From contig NZ_CP017297.1 of the NCBI RefSeq assembly GCF_001969445.1, positions 3,286,001-3,350,000 of the forward strand: DNA of 64,000 nucleotides, written 5' to 3'. Positions within the stretch are counted from its first letter, which is position 1. The number at the start of each line of letters is the position of its first letter. Below, in pieces: positions 18,686-28,770 of the stretch. The DNA is from Brachybacterium sp. P6-10-X1. Lineage in GTDB: Bacteria > Actinomycetota > Actinomycetes > Actinomycetales > Dermabacteraceae. A model generated the notes under the pieces. It had not been told where the DNA came from. It was given only the letters and a program-made list of their open reading frames with translations, and made no database searches. A program made the translations under genes and the position numbers.

Positions 18686-19429
18686 ATGAGCACCGACCTC
18701 ACGGGACAGGTCGCGGTCATCACCGGCGCGGCCGCCGGGATCGGCCAGGCCATCGCCACCCACCTCGCCGAGCGCGGTGCCCGGATCGCCGGCGTCGACA
18801 TCGCCCCCGCGCTCGCCGGGGCCATCGCCGAGCTGCCCGGCGAGGGCCACCGGGCCGTCAGCGCGAACATCGCCGACGCCGCCGAGGCCGCGGAGGCCGT
18901 CTCCCGTATCGACACCGAGCTCGGCACCCCGCGGATCCTCGTCAACTCCGCCGGCATCGGCCGATTCGCCCCCGCCGAGGACCTCGCCGCGAAGGACTGG
19001 AGCTCCACCCTCGCCGTGAACCTCTCGGGCAGCTTCTTCATGGCCCAGGCCGCCGGGCGGGTGATGCTGGAGGCCGGGTACGGGCGCATCATCACCATCG
19101 CCTCCCAGGCCGCGGAGATCGGCCTGGCCGAGCATGCCGCCTATTCCGCCAGCAAGGCGGGCGTCCTGGGGTTCACCCGGGTGCTCGCCGTCGAGTGGGC
19201 GGGCCGCGGGGTCACGATCAACACGGTCTCGCCGACCATCGCCGATACCGCGCTGGCCCGCGAGATCTGGGTGGGGGAGAAGGGCGAGACCGCCCGCGCG
19301 CAGATCCCCGCCGGCCGCTTCGTGGCACCCGACGAGATCGCTTCCCTGGTCACCTTCCTGGCGAGCGAGGAATCCGCGATGATCACGGGCGAGGACGTCC
19401 GGATCGACGGCGGCCGCGCCGTGATCTGA
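18686..19429 (+). CDS. SDR-family oxidoreductase
   Basis: The 247-residue NAD(P)-dependent enzyme carries the classical short-chain motifs: TGAAAGIG (residues about 12-19) for cofactor, 'VNSAGIGRF' (NNAG variant), a Ser in 'IITIASQAAEIG', and Y-x-x-x-K in 'AAYSASKAGVLGFTR'. An acidic residue after the second strand ('GVDIAPA') suggests NAD rather than NADP. The sequence resembles polyol/sugar-alcohol dehydrogenases of the SDR family, but the substrate is not certain. ATG 18686 has AAGGAG at 18673-18678. It is divergent to the MFS exporter. Confidence 0.85.
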   Translation: MSTDLTGQVAVITGAAAGIGQAIATHLAERGARIAGVDIAPALAGAIAELPGEGHRAVSANIADAAEAAEAVSRIDTELGTPRILVNSAGIGRFAPAEDLAAKDWSSTLAVNLSGSFFMAQAAGRVMLEAGYGRIITIASQAAEIGLAEHAAYSASKAGVLGFTRVLAVEWAGRGVTINTVSPTIADTALAREIWVGEKGETARAQIPAGRFVAPDEIASLVTFLASEESAMITGEDVRIDGGRAVI

Positions 19430-21096
<1,667 letters not shown>

Positions 21097-21133
21097 CCCC
21101 GCGGCGAGCCCCCGCCTCCGCCTCCTCCTCACC

Positions 21134-21165
21134 GACGCGTCGGCCCCTCATCGGGTCGGCGCGTC
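21134..21165 (+). terminator. Hairpin after the Rpf-like gene
   Basis: GACGCGTCGGCCC (21134-21146) and GGGTCGGCGCGTC (21153-21165) form a 13-bp stem with two G-U pairs and a 6-nt loop. It lies 38 bp after the stop codon. There is no U-tract. Confidence 0.55.
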
Positions 21166-21302
21166 GTGCTGTGTGCGGGCGGCGGTCGCAGGGGCGGGAC
21201 GGGCGTGGTGATCGTCCCGAGGCGCAGATACCTCGGTCCGGAGCGTTCGCCACCCCGGCGGGCGGACTCCTGCACCTCTTTCATATGCGGGCAAAGCATG
21301 TG

Positions 21303-21340
21303 TATAGTGACGAAACGGGAAAGAGGGATAAAACGGACAT
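21303..21340 (+). promoter_or_regulatory. -10 box and downstream operator-like motif of the sugar transferase
   Basis: A TATAGT -10 (21303-21308) is followed after exactly 26 nt by GGACAT (21335-21340), with GATAAAAC directly before it. A 31-bp stretch 21310-21340 matches 23688-23718 at 24 of 31 bases. The same -10-to-GGACA spacing occurs before the Wzz-like gene (33547-33584). Confidence 0.5.
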
Positions 21341-21438
21341 GCCGGGCAGGGTGGCCTCGCGATGACGCGATGGACCCACCGGACCGCGGCCCGCCTCCCC
21401 GGGGAGTTCGGTGTCGGGCGCGCAAAGGGGTTCTCGTG

Positions 21439-22944
21439 GTGAGTCAGCAGGTCGTGAAGGATGTTCGCCCGCTGCTTCCGCTGGTGCGTACGCCGCGACC
21501 GGTCCGCGGCACCATCCGCCGCGGATCCCGAGCGGATGACCGCCTGGTGATGGGGGCGCTGCTGCTCGCCGATGGCGTGGTCATCGTCCTGGCCTGTCTG
21601 GTCGCGCTCGCCATCCGCCAGAACCTCGGGTTCCTCGGCGATGCGCCGGGACTGACCGAGACCGTGGTTCGCAGCTCCCTGGTCATCGGCGCCGGGTGGA
21701 TGCTGGCGATCGTGGTCTCCGGCGGGGTCAACCCGCGTCTGGTCTCCAGCGGTGCGGAGATCTACCGCAACGTGATGACCGCGAGCGTGGGTGCGGTCGG
21801 CATCGTCGGAGCGACTCTCTTCCTCGCCGACCTCCAGCTCTCGCGCCCCTTCTTCGGGGCGCTCTTCCTCGTCGGGACCCTCCTGCTGCTGCTGGTGCGC
21901 TTCACGGTCCGACAGGCGGTGAACCGGGCGCGAGTGCGAGGTCTCCTGCGCTCGCAGATGCTCGTGGTGGGCTCGACGGGGCACGTGAGGGGCATCGTGC
22001 GCACTCTGGCACGGGAGACCTGGCTCGGCTACGACGTGGTCGGAGCGGTGACGCCGATGCATGAACGGGTCGATGCCGAGCGGACGGGCGTCCCGGTCCT
22101 CGGGGACGAGTCCGGCCTGCTCTCCCTGGTCCGTGACCAGCGGCCCGACGTCGTGCTGTTCACCGCGGGGTCCTCCGCCAGCGCCGAGGAGTTCCGGCGG
22201 GTCGCCTGGGACCTCGAGGAGCTGGACGTGGACGTCATCGTGGTCCCCGGGGTCAGCGAGATCTCCGGCGATCGGATCCGGATGCGTCCGGTCGCCGGCC
22301 TCCCTCTGGTCCACATGGACCTGCCGCGGGCCCGCAAGGCGCTGCGCTGGACCAAGCGCGCCTTCGACATCGCGGCCAGTGCGGCGCTGCTGCTGCTGTT
22401 CTCCCCGGTCCTGGCCGCCATCGCCCTGAGCGTGCGGTGGGGTGACCGCGGTGGGGTCATCTTCCGCCAGGAGCGCGTGGGCCGCACCGGCGAGGGCTTC
22501 GAGTTCCTCAAGTTCCGCTCCATGGTCGTCGACGCCGAGGCACGGCGCGCCGAGCTCGAGCAGCTCCAACGCGACAGGGGCAACACCGTCCTGTTCAAGA
22601 TGTCCGACGACCCCCGCGTCACCCGGGTGGGCCGCGTGCTGCGTCGGTACTCCCTGGACGAGCTGCCGCAGCTGTGGAACGTCCTGCGCGGCGACATGAG
22701 CCTGGTCGGCCCGCGCCCCGCGCTCCCGCAGGAGGCGAGCGACTACGACGTGGACGCGAATCGGCGCCTGGCGGTCCGGCCCGGCATCACCGGGCTGTGG
22801 CAGGTCTCCGGTCGCAGCGATCTCTCCTGGGAGGACACCGTGCGACTGGACCTGTTCTACGTCGACAACTGGTCCTTCACCCAGGACCTGCTGATCCTCG
22901 TGCGCACCCTCCGGGCCGTGCTGGCTTCGCGCGGGGCGTACTGA
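21439..22944 (+). CDS. Exopolysaccharide polyprenyl-phosphate sugar-1-phosphate transferase
   Basis: The 501-residue protein is a priming glycosyltransferase. The N-terminal half has several membrane helices (from 'LLLADGVVIVLACLVALAI') and a CoA-binding-like domain ('MLVVGSTGHVRGIVRTL'). The C-terminal catalytic domain has 'KRAFDIAASAALLLLFSP', the 'FRQERVGRTGEGFEFLKFRSM' block, and 'RRYSLDELPQLWNVLRGDMS' to 'RPGITGLWQVSGR'. It transfers a sugar phosphate to undecaprenyl phosphate at the inner membrane face. Starts possible are GTG 21436 or 21439 (AAAGGGG upstream) and ATG 21370. It is the first gene of the polysaccharide pathway in the window. Confidence 0.9.
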   Translation: MSQQVVKDVRPLLPLVRTPRPVRGTIRRGSRADDRLVMGALLLADGVVIVLACLVALAIRQNLGFLGDAPGLTETVVRSSLVIGAGWMLAIVVSGGVNPRLVSSGAEIYRNVMTASVGAVGIVGATLFLADLQLSRPFFGALFLVGTLLLLLVRFTVRQAVNRARVRGLLRSQMLVVGSTGHVRGIVRTLARETWLGYDVVGAVTPMHERVDAERTGVPVLGDESGLLSLVRDQRPDVVLFTAGSSASAEEFRRVAWDLEELDVDVIVVPGVSEISGDRIRMRPVAGLPLVHMDLPRARKALRWTKRAFDIAASAALLLLFSPVLAAIALSVRWGDRGGVIFRQERVGRTGEGFEFLKFRSMVVDAEARRAELEQLQRDRGNTVLFKMSDDPRVTRVGRVLRRYSLDELPQLWNVLRGDMSLVGPRPALPQEASDYDVDANRRLAVRPGITGLWQVSGRSDLSWEDTVRLDLFYVDNWSFTQDLLILVRTLRAVLASRGAY

Positions 22945-22981
22945 GCGGTCGGCCGTCGAGCACGGGTACGCACATGGCGTG

Positions 22982-23011
22982 GCCCCGGGAGCATTCGATT
23001 GCTCCCGGGGC
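22982..23011 (+). terminator. Strong hairpin after the sugar transferase
   Basis: A perfect 12-bp stem, GCCCCGGGAGCA (22982-22993) and TGCTCCCGGGGC (23000-23011), with a 6-nt loop lies 38 bp after the stop. Confidence 0.75.
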
Positions 23012-23120
23012 TGCTCTTGCTGGGTGGCGCATGGGGGCGTTCTCTGGGCGCCCGCCGTGCGGCGTCGTGACGCTGGGGCGCCAGTGGCCGGCGCCGCCTC
23101 GGGGAGCACAAGCCGACGAC

Positions 23121-23160
23121 GGGCCCGCGCCAGGCTTCAGGGGTGACCTGGCGCGGACCC
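23121..23160 (-). terminator. Hairpin after the cytidylyltransferase gene
   Basis: GGGCCCGCGCCAGG (23121-23134) pairs with CCTGGCGCGGACCC (23147-23160), 13 of 14 bases. It begins 12 bp past the stop codon of the minus-strand gene. Confidence 0.65.
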
Positions 23161-23171
23161 GCCGCCGTGTC

Positions 23172-23624
23172 TCAGGGGGCGAGGGTGACCTCGGCCGGTG
23201 CCGGAGCAGGGCCGGTCAGCGCATCCAGCGCTCGCCTCAGTGCTGTCGAGGAGGTGTGCATCGTGTAGGGGAAGTAGACGACCTCGACCCCGACCGCGGC
23301 GAACTGCTCCTCGAGCAGCCGACCCTTCTCGGTCCCGCGCCAGTCGTCGCCCTTGAAGAAGTGTGTGAAGCCGACGTCCTGCCAGGCGTCGAGCTTCGAC
23401 GGGCTGGTCTCGACATGGACATCGTCGACGACGCGGATCTGGCTCACGATCTCGGCCCGCTCGGCCGTCGGGATGACCGGGTCGATGCCCTTGACCTCCC
23501 GCAGCATCTCGTCGCTGACGACTCCGGCGACCAGCAGGTCGCAGTGCTCCTTGGCGTGGCGAAGAAGATTCAGGTGCCCCACGTGGAAGAGGTCGAAAGC
23601 TCCTGCCGCATAGCCGATGCGCAT
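23172..23624 (-). CDS. Cytidylyltransferase-like protein (glycerol-3-phosphate cytidylyltransferase / TagD type)
   Basis: The 150-residue protein has the nucleotidyltransferase signature G-A-F-D-L-F-H14-V-G-H17 and a C-terminal 'TMHTSSTALRR' region that corresponds to the RTEGISTT loop. 'FKGDDWRGTEKGR' is typical of glycerol-3-phosphate cytidylyltransferases. It would make CDP-glycerol or a similar activated polyol for teichoic or exopolymer synthesis; other alcohol phosphates are possible. ATG is plain at 23624. The segment upstream (23688-23718) carries a motif also found before the sugar transferase, consistent with shared control. It is flanked by hairpins. Confidence 0.78.
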   Translation of the reverse strand: MRIGYAAGAFDLFHVGHLNLLRHAKEHCDLLVAGVVSDEMLREVKGIDPVIPTAERAEIVSQIRVVDDVHVETSPSKLDAWQDVGFTHFFKGDDWRGTEKGRLLEEQFAAVGVEVVYFPYTMHTSSTALRRALDALTGPAPAPAEVTLAP

Positions 23625-23717
23625 CTCCGGGCTCCTCCCCGCGTCGCCGTCCTCCCCGGGTGGGTGGACACACGGACAGCGTACCGGGTGAAGCGGGAAA
23701 AAGGTAGAAACCGGACA

Positions 23718-24287
23718 TCATGGTGTGGTGTGGGGTGCGGTGCGGGATGCGCCCGGCGCCCCCGCCAGCAAGCGATCCACCACCGGCAGCAGCTCCGCTG
23801 CCGTGATCGAATCCGCGCGGACCGCCCCGGGGTCGCCGCTGAGTGCGGCATCGAAGTACAGGCCGTCCCCGATCAGCAGGATGGCGTGGGCGGTCGCCTC
23901 CTCGGCGACCTCCTCGCGGATCAGCCCCAGCCACTGCCGACGGGCCCGATCCATCGCCTCCTGCGCCCCGGCGTGGGACTCCTGGGCGAGCTGAGCGACG
24001 GCCACCAGGGTGCGGTCCAGGGCGCAGTCGGTCCACACGGAGGTGCGCACGTAGTAGCGCGAGGGGCCGTCCGGGGCGGCGCGCATGGCGGCGATGTCCT
24101 CGGCCATGAGTGCACCCAGGCGGTCGATCAGTCCGTCGGTCAGGGCGTCCTTCGAGGTGAAGTGGTAGAGCAGCCCACCCTTGGAGACGCCGGCCCGGGC
24201 CGCGACGGCGCTCAGCGTGGTGGCGCGCTGGCCGGCCTCGAGCAGGATCGCGCCGTAGGCGTCGAGCAGGGCATCGCGTGCGGACAT
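23718..24287 (-). CDS. TetR-family transcriptional repressor
   Basis: The 189-residue protein has an N-terminal HTH domain ('ATTLSAVAARAGVSKGGLLYHFTSKDALTDGLI', about residues 23-56) typical of TetR. The C-terminal ligand domain is less conserved. It is divergent to an MFS exporter and a near-perfect operator lies in the shared promoter, so it very probably represses that exporter and possibly itself until an inducing compound binds. ATG 24287 follows TAAGGT by 7 nt (close to leaderless). Confidence 0.88.
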   Translation of the reverse strand: MSARDALLDAYGAILLEAGQRATTLSAVAARAGVSKGGLLYHFTSKDALTDGLIDRLGALMAEDIAAMRAAPDGPSRYYVRTSVWTDCALDRTLVAVAQLAQESHAGAQEAMDRARRQWLGLIREEVAEEATAHAILLIGDGLYFDAALSGDPGAVRADSITAAELLPVVDRLLAGAPGASRTAPHTTP

Positions 24288-24323
24288 GAGACCGACCTTA
24301 CTGGGAGAGGAGTCGCCGATCTC

Positions 24324-24351
24324 TTGAACTGTACCGTCTGGACGGTTTAGT
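24324..24351 (+). promoter_or_regulatory. MFS promoter with embedded TetR-type operator
   Basis: -35 TTGAAC (24324-24329) and -10 TTTAGT (24346-24351) flank a 16-bp spacer. The spacer holds ACCGTC-TG-GACGGT (24333-24346), a perfect inverted repeat that overlaps the -10. Binding there would block polymerase. Confidence 0.75.
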
Positions 24352-24446
24352 TTGGTCGATGTCGGCCCGGACTCGTCGTCCCGGGCTCGTCCTGATCCGC
24401 GTCGTCCCACCGCTCTCCCGTTCGCGCTCCCACCTTGGAGGTTCCT

Positions 24447-25967
24447 GTGCTCCCCGCTCCCGCGACCCCGGCGACCGACCGCCTCGGCACCGGTGCCCGC
24501 TGGTGGGCCCTGGCCGTGCTGACGCTGCCCGTGCTGCTCATCGCGATCGACAACACGGTGCTCTCCTTCGCGCTGCCCGCGATCTCCGAGGCGCTGGCGC
24601 CCAGCGGCCAGCAGCTGCTGTGGATCGTGGACATCTATTCCCTGGTCCTGGCCGGACTGCTGGTGCCCATGGGGTCGCTCGGAGACCGCCTGGGACGGCG
24701 GCGTCTGCTGCTGATCGGGGCGACGGGCTTCGCCGTCGTCTCCGCACTGGCCGCCTTCTCCCCGGATGCATCCACGCTGATCGCGGCCCGCGCCCTGATG
24801 GGCTTCTTCGGGGCCATGCTCATGCCCGCGACCCTCTCGCTGATCCGGAACATCTTCACCGAGCCCGCCCAGCGCCGCACCGCCATCGCGATCTGGGCGG
24901 CGGCGTTCTCCGGGGGTGCGGCCCTGGGGCCGATCGTCGGCGGATTCCTCCTCGAGCACTTCGCCTGGGGCTCGGTGTTCCTGATGGCCGTGCCCGTGAT
25001 GCTTCCGCTGCTGCTGCTCGGCCCCGTCCTGATCCCCGAGTCGAAGGATCCCGAGCCGGGCCCGGTCGACCCCATCAGCGTGCTGCTGGTTCTCGCCACC
25101 ATGACTCCGCTGGTCTACGCGATCAAGACCGTCACCGACAGCGGCCTCGCGCTCGCTCCCGTGCTCTGCGCGCTGGTCGCCGTGGTGGCCGGCGTCGCCT
25201 TCGTGCGCCGGCAGCTCGCGCGCTCCCACCCGATGCTCGACGTCACCCTGTTCACGCGTCCCGTCTTCACCGGCGCCGTGCTCGCGAACCTGCTCAGCGT
25301 GTTCTCCCTGGTCGGCTTCCTGTACTTCGTCTCCCAGCATCTCCAGCTGGTCAGTGGGCGCACGCCGATGCAGGCCGGATGGGTGCTGGTGCCCGGCCTG
25401 GTGGTCACGATCATCGCGGGCCTGCTGGTGGTGCGCCTGGTCCGCCATGTCTCGCCGGCCACCGTCATCACCGGCGGCCTGGTGCTGAACGCGCTCGCCT
25501 TCACGATGGTCGCGGTGACCGGCACCTGGGGCTCGGACCTGCTGCTGCTGATCGCCTTCGCTCTGCTCGGGGCCGGGGTGGGCGCGGCGGAGACCCTCAG
25601 CAACGACCTCATCCTCTCGGCCGTGCCGGCGCGGAAGGCCGGGGCCGCCTCCGCGATCTCCGAGACCGCCTACGAGACCGGCGCCGTGCTCGGCACCGCC
25701 GTGCTGGGCAGCCTGCTGAACGCTGCCTACAGCCGGCACGTCCAGCTGCCCGCCGAGCTCACGGACTCCCAGCGGGCCTCCGCCTCCGAGACCCTCGGCG
25801 GGGCCACCGCCGTCGCCGGCGATCTGCCGAGCACGATCGCCGAGCCGCTGCTGGCCTCCGCCCGGTCCGCCTTCGACTCCGGGGTGCTGCTGACCAGCGG
25901 CATCGGAGCGGTGCTGATGGTGATCGCCGCGATCATCGCCCACCGCACCCTGCGTCAGGACGCCTGA
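24447..25967 (+). CDS. MFS drug exporter, DHA2 type, TetR-controlled
   Basis: The protein has 506 residues and about 14 helices. Visible features are 'LPVLLIAIDNTVLSFALPAI' (TM1, motif D1), 'GSLGDRLGRRRLLLIGA' (motif A) and 'ARALMGFFGAMLMPATLSLI' (motif B/C region). It resembles QacA/SmvA-like exporters of quaternary cations or dyes. GTG 24447 is preferred over an upstream TTG because TTGGAGG (24435-24441) is the ribosome site. Expression is probably induced by the same compound that it exports, through the divergent TetR. Confidence 0.88.
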   Translation: MLPAPATPATDRLGTGARWWALAVLTLPVLLIAIDNTVLSFALPAISEALAPSGQQLLWIVDIYSLVLAGLLVPMGSLGDRLGRRRLLLIGATGFAVVSALAAFSPDASTLIAARALMGFFGAMLMPATLSLIRNIFTEPAQRRTAIAIWAAAFSGGAALGPIVGGFLLEHFAWGSVFLMAVPVMLPLLLLGPVLIPESKDPEPGPVDPISVLLVLATMTPLVYAIKTVTDSGLALAPVLCALVAVVAGVAFVRRQLARSHPMLDVTLFTRPVFTGAVLANLLSVFSLVGFLYFVSQHLQLVSGRTPMQAGWVLVPGLVVTIIAGLLVVRLVRHVSPATVITGGLVLNALAFTMVAVTGTWGSDLLLLIAFALLGAGVGAAETLSNDLILSAVPARKAGAASAISETAYETGAVLGTAVLGSLLNAAYSRHVQLPAELTDSQRASASETLGGATAVAGDLPSTIAEPLLASARSAFDSGVLLTSGIGAVLMVIAAIIAHRTLRQDA

Positions 25968-26105
25968 GGGCCGGCCCCACGGGTGAGCTGGGGCCGGTGG
26001 TCACCCGCGTCATCGGTCCCCAGCTCACCACTGCACGGCCCCGAGCTCACATCGGCACGGCGAACGAGGCACGGGTCGCGGCAGATGCTGTGCCAGGCTG
26101 AGCCC

Positions 26106-26957
26106 ATGCGCCTTCCCGCCGACAGCCACGTCCACAGCGAGTTCTCCTGGGACACCGGCGGCCCCGCCTCCGCCGCGCGCGGCACGATGGAGGCGTCCTC
26201 CCGCCGCGCCGCCCGCATCGACCTGCCGGGACTGTTCTTCACCGAGCATCTCGACCTCGCGGAGAACTGGTTCAGCGATCCCGAGGACTTCGACGAGCAC
26301 GAGGCGCATCTGCTGGCCGACGACGGGATCGTGACCGTGCCGCGCTTCGACGCCGACGGGTACCTGGCGAGCATCCAGAGCTGCCGAGCCGCCGTCCCTT
26401 CCCTGTGGATCGGCACGGGTCTCGAGGTCGGCCAGCCCCACCTGCATCTCGAGGCCGCCGGACGGCAGCTCGACCTGGACCGCTTCGACCGCATCCTCGG
26501 CTCGCTGCACACCCTGGAGTTCGAGGGACGTCGCGCGGAGCCGAACACGCTGTTCCGTCGGCTTCCGGCCGACGAGGTCGTCCGCCGCTATCTCGCCGAG
26601 ATCCCCGCCCTGGTCGCCGGCGACGAACCGTTCGGGATCGTCACCCATCTCGACTACGCGGTGCGGTACTGGCCGGAGGAGGAGATCGGCCCCTTCGACC
26701 CCCGCGCCTTCGAGCGCGAGTTCCGCGCTGCGATGCAGGCGATCGCCGAGAGCGGGCGCGCGCTGGAGATGAACACCCGCCGTCTGTGGTCATGGATGCC
26801 GCAGTGGTGGTCCGAAGCGGGAGGCCGCGCGATCAGTCTCGGCAGCGACTCGCACTCCCCGGCCACCCTCGCCCACGGTTTCCCGGAGGCGATCGCGATG
26901 GTCGAGGCCTGCGGCTTCCGGCCGGGCCGGAACCCCGAGGACCTCTGGACCCGCTGA
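26106..26957 (+). CDS. PHP-domain phosphatase (histidinol-phosphatase-like)
   Basis: The 283-residue protein is a PHP-fold metal-dependent phosphoesterase. Metal ligands visible are H8 and H10 in 'DSHVHSEFSWD', H in 'FFTEHLDL', the 'LGSLH' segment, 'VTHLDY' and the C-terminal 'GSDSHSP'. The set fits HisK-type histidinol-phosphatase, which removes phosphate from histidinol phosphate, but no other his gene is nearby, so a different substrate is possible. ATG 26106 follows CAGGCT by 6 nt. It converges with the MATE gene. Confidence 0.75.
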   Translation: MRLPADSHVHSEFSWDTGGPASAARGTMEASSRRAARIDLPGLFFTEHLDLAENWFSDPEDFDEHEAHLLADDGIVTVPRFDADGYLASIQSCRAAVPSLWIGTGLEVGQPHLHLEAAGRQLDLDRFDRILGSLHTLEFEGRRAEPNTLFRRLPADEVVRRYLAEIPALVAGDEPFGIVTHLDYAVRYWPEEEIGPFDPRAFEREFRAAMQAIAESGRALEMNTRRLWSWMPQWWSEAGGRAISLGSDSHSPATLAHGFPEAIAMVEACGFRPGRNPEDLWTR

Positions 26958-26980
26958 CCCCGGCTGACGAGAGCCGGGTC
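26956..26980. terminator. Hairpin between convergent PHP and MATE genes
   Basis: GACCCCGGCT and AGCCGGGTC can pair with one bulged C across a 6-nt loop. It starts at the stop codon of the PHP gene and could serve both strands. Confidence 0.45.
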
Positions 26981-27021
26981 GGGCCGACGGATCCCGGCCG
27001 CCAGGAGGAGGGCCGCACGGT

Positions 27022-28398
27022 TCATTCGCCCAGCCGCATCCATCCGTCCCCGCGCACCCGCACCCCCAGCGAGACGGCGCGGGCGATGAGGAAGATCAGC
27101 GTGCACGCCACCCACAGGGCCGCCAGGGCCCACGGCCCCGCCCAGCCGGAGTAGTACACCACCACCGCGAACGGCAGGGTGACCAGCGCGTTGATCACGC
27201 CGACCTTCGCCAGGTACGGAGCGTCGCCCGCGCCCATCAGCACCCCGTCGAGCACGAACACGTACCCGGCCACGGGTTGCGCGATCATCAGCACCCACAG
27301 GGCCGCGCGCAGGTTCTCCTGCACGGCGACGTCCGGGGTGAACAGGCCGGGGATGACGTAGCTGGCCGCCAGCAGCCCCACCCCGGTGGCCACGCCCCCG
27401 CCGATGCCCCACACCATCAGCCGCCGGGTCACGGCGCGGACGGAGGCGGCGTCGGCCGCTCCCAGGAACCGGCCGGTCAGCGCCTGGCCCGCGATCGCCA
27501 GCGCATCGAGGGCGAGGGAGAGCAGCGTGAACACGGTCAGGGCGATCTGGTGGGCGGCCAGCTGCACGGCACCGAGCTGGGTGGCCACCAGCGTCCCGGC
27601 CAGCAGCACCACCCGCAGGGACACGGTGCGCACGAACATCGGCAGCGATTCGCGGCCGGCCGATGCCACCTGCCCCAGGTGCGGCCGCAGCGGGACCTGC
27701 TCGCGACGGGCGGCCCGCACCACGATCGCCAGCAGCACCAGTGCCATGCCCCACTGGGCGATCACGGTGCCCACCGCGCTGCCGGCGATGCCCATGTCCA
27801 GTCCGAAGATCAGCACCGCGTTCAGAGGGATGTTCACCACCGCCCCGGAGGCGGCCACGATCAGCGGCAGCCGTGCGTCCTGCAGGCCGCGGATCAACCC
27901 GGTCGCCGCCTGGACGGTGAGCATTGCGGGCACCCCGAGGGCGCTGAGGTGCAGATAGGTGACGGCCTCCGTGAGCACCTCGGGGGAGGGGCCGAACAGC
28001 GCCAGGATCCACGCGCCGGCGATCAGCAGCACCACCACCGCTCCGGCGCCGATCATCAGCGCGAGCCAGCAGGCGTCGACTCCGCGCGAGATGGCTTCGC
28101 GGCGACGACCGGCCCCGAAGGCGCGGGCGACGGAGGCGGTGGTCGAGTAGGCGAGGAACACCGACAGCCCGATCACGGTGGTCAGGATCGCGGAGGCCAG
28201 GCCCAGGCCGGCGAGGGAGACGGTGCCGACCCGGGCGATGAACGCCGAGTCCGCCATCAGGAACAGCGGCTCGGCGATCAGGGCGCCGAGGCTGGGGACC
28301 GCCAGGCGCAGGATGTCCCGGTCGACGGTGCGGCGGGCCCGACGGGCGGAACCGCGTGCGGGGACGTCGGAGGCGGAGGACGGAACGGGATCGGGCAC
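27022..28398 (-). CDS. MATE-family efflux protein
   Basis: The 458-residue protein has twelve hydrophobic segments in the MATE (DinF) arrangement, starting 'RDILRLAVPSLGALIAEPLFLMADSAFIARV'. The second half begins near 'RVVLLAGTLVATQLGAVQLAAHQIAL', matching the internal duplication of the family. It exports drugs or metabolites using Na+ or H+. GTG 28398 is chosen because a GACAAT -10 (28410-28405 on this strand) stands exactly 6 nt before it. An alternative, longer frame would begin inside the palindromic element at 28467-28528. Confidence 0.85.
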   Translation of the reverse strand: MPDPVPSSASDVPARGSARRARRTVDRDILRLAVPSLGALIAEPLFLMADSAFIARVGTVSLAGLGLASAILTTVIGLSVFLAYSTTASVARAFGAGRRREAISRGVDACWLALMIGAGAVVVLLIAGAWILALFGPSPEVLTEAVTYLHLSALGVPAMLTVQAATGLIRGLQDARLPLIVAASGAVVNIPLNAVLIFGLDMGIAGSAVGTVIAQWGMALVLLAIVVRAARREQVPLRPHLGQVASAGRESLPMFVRTVSLRVVLLAGTLVATQLGAVQLAAHQIALTVFTLLSLALDALAIAGQALTGRFLGAADAASVRAVTRRLMVWGIGGGVATGVGLLAASYVIPGLFTPDVAVQENLRAALWVLMIAQPVAGYVFVLDGVLMGAGDAPYLAKVGVINALVTLPFAVVVYYSGWAGPWALAALWVACTLIFLIARAVSLGVRVRGDGWMRLGE

Positions 28399-28466
28399 GC
28401 CTCCATTGTCGAGCACCCCGCGAGAGCGAGCACGTGCGGCTCGGCACAGAACGCTGCCCACGTCGG

Positions 28467-28528
28467 GTACCGGCGTCATGGCGAGCGCGCTGGCGATATA
28501 GCCACGGCTCACGCCATGACGCCAGTAC
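28467..28528. repeat. 62-bp palindromic element, copy 2
   Basis: Symmetric about 28497.5. The 17-bp arms starting GTACCGGCGTCATGGCG match their reverse complement at 16 of 17 bases. The centre is TGGCGATATAGCCA (28491-28504). It lies between the divergent MATE and RND genes. Copy 1 is at 9358-9419. Confidence 0.9.
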
Positions 28529-28532
28529 TCGA

Positions 28533-28610
28533 CCATGAAGGAGAAGTGTCGAGGAGCGTCCCGGTCATGAAGGAGGCGCGTCGAGGAGCGCCGAGGAGCG
28601 TCCCGGTGTC
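28533..28610 (+). repeat. Imperfect direct repeat before the RND gene
   Basis: CATGAAGGAG followed by a GTCGAGGAGCG(TCCCGG) segment occurs twice, the second copy extended by an extra CGAGGAGCG. The rest of the leader up to 28770 holds nothing clear. Confidence 0.55.
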
Positions 28611-28770
28611 GGGCACCTCACCTTGCGGCGCGCGCTTCTCCTACGGAGGTCGGATCCCTCGATACAGGTCCGTATGGAACAGTTCGATCCGGAGGCCCGG
28701 TGCCGTGCCCTCCGGACGCGGGATGTCGCCGTGTCGACCACCCCGCCATCAGCATCTCCCGAGGAGCAGG

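Noticed and set aside
28398..28536. Longer MATE protein starting at 28536
   Set aside because: Its extra 46 residues would be encoded by the palindromic repeat; the GTG at 28398 has a -10 box at the exact leaderless spacing.
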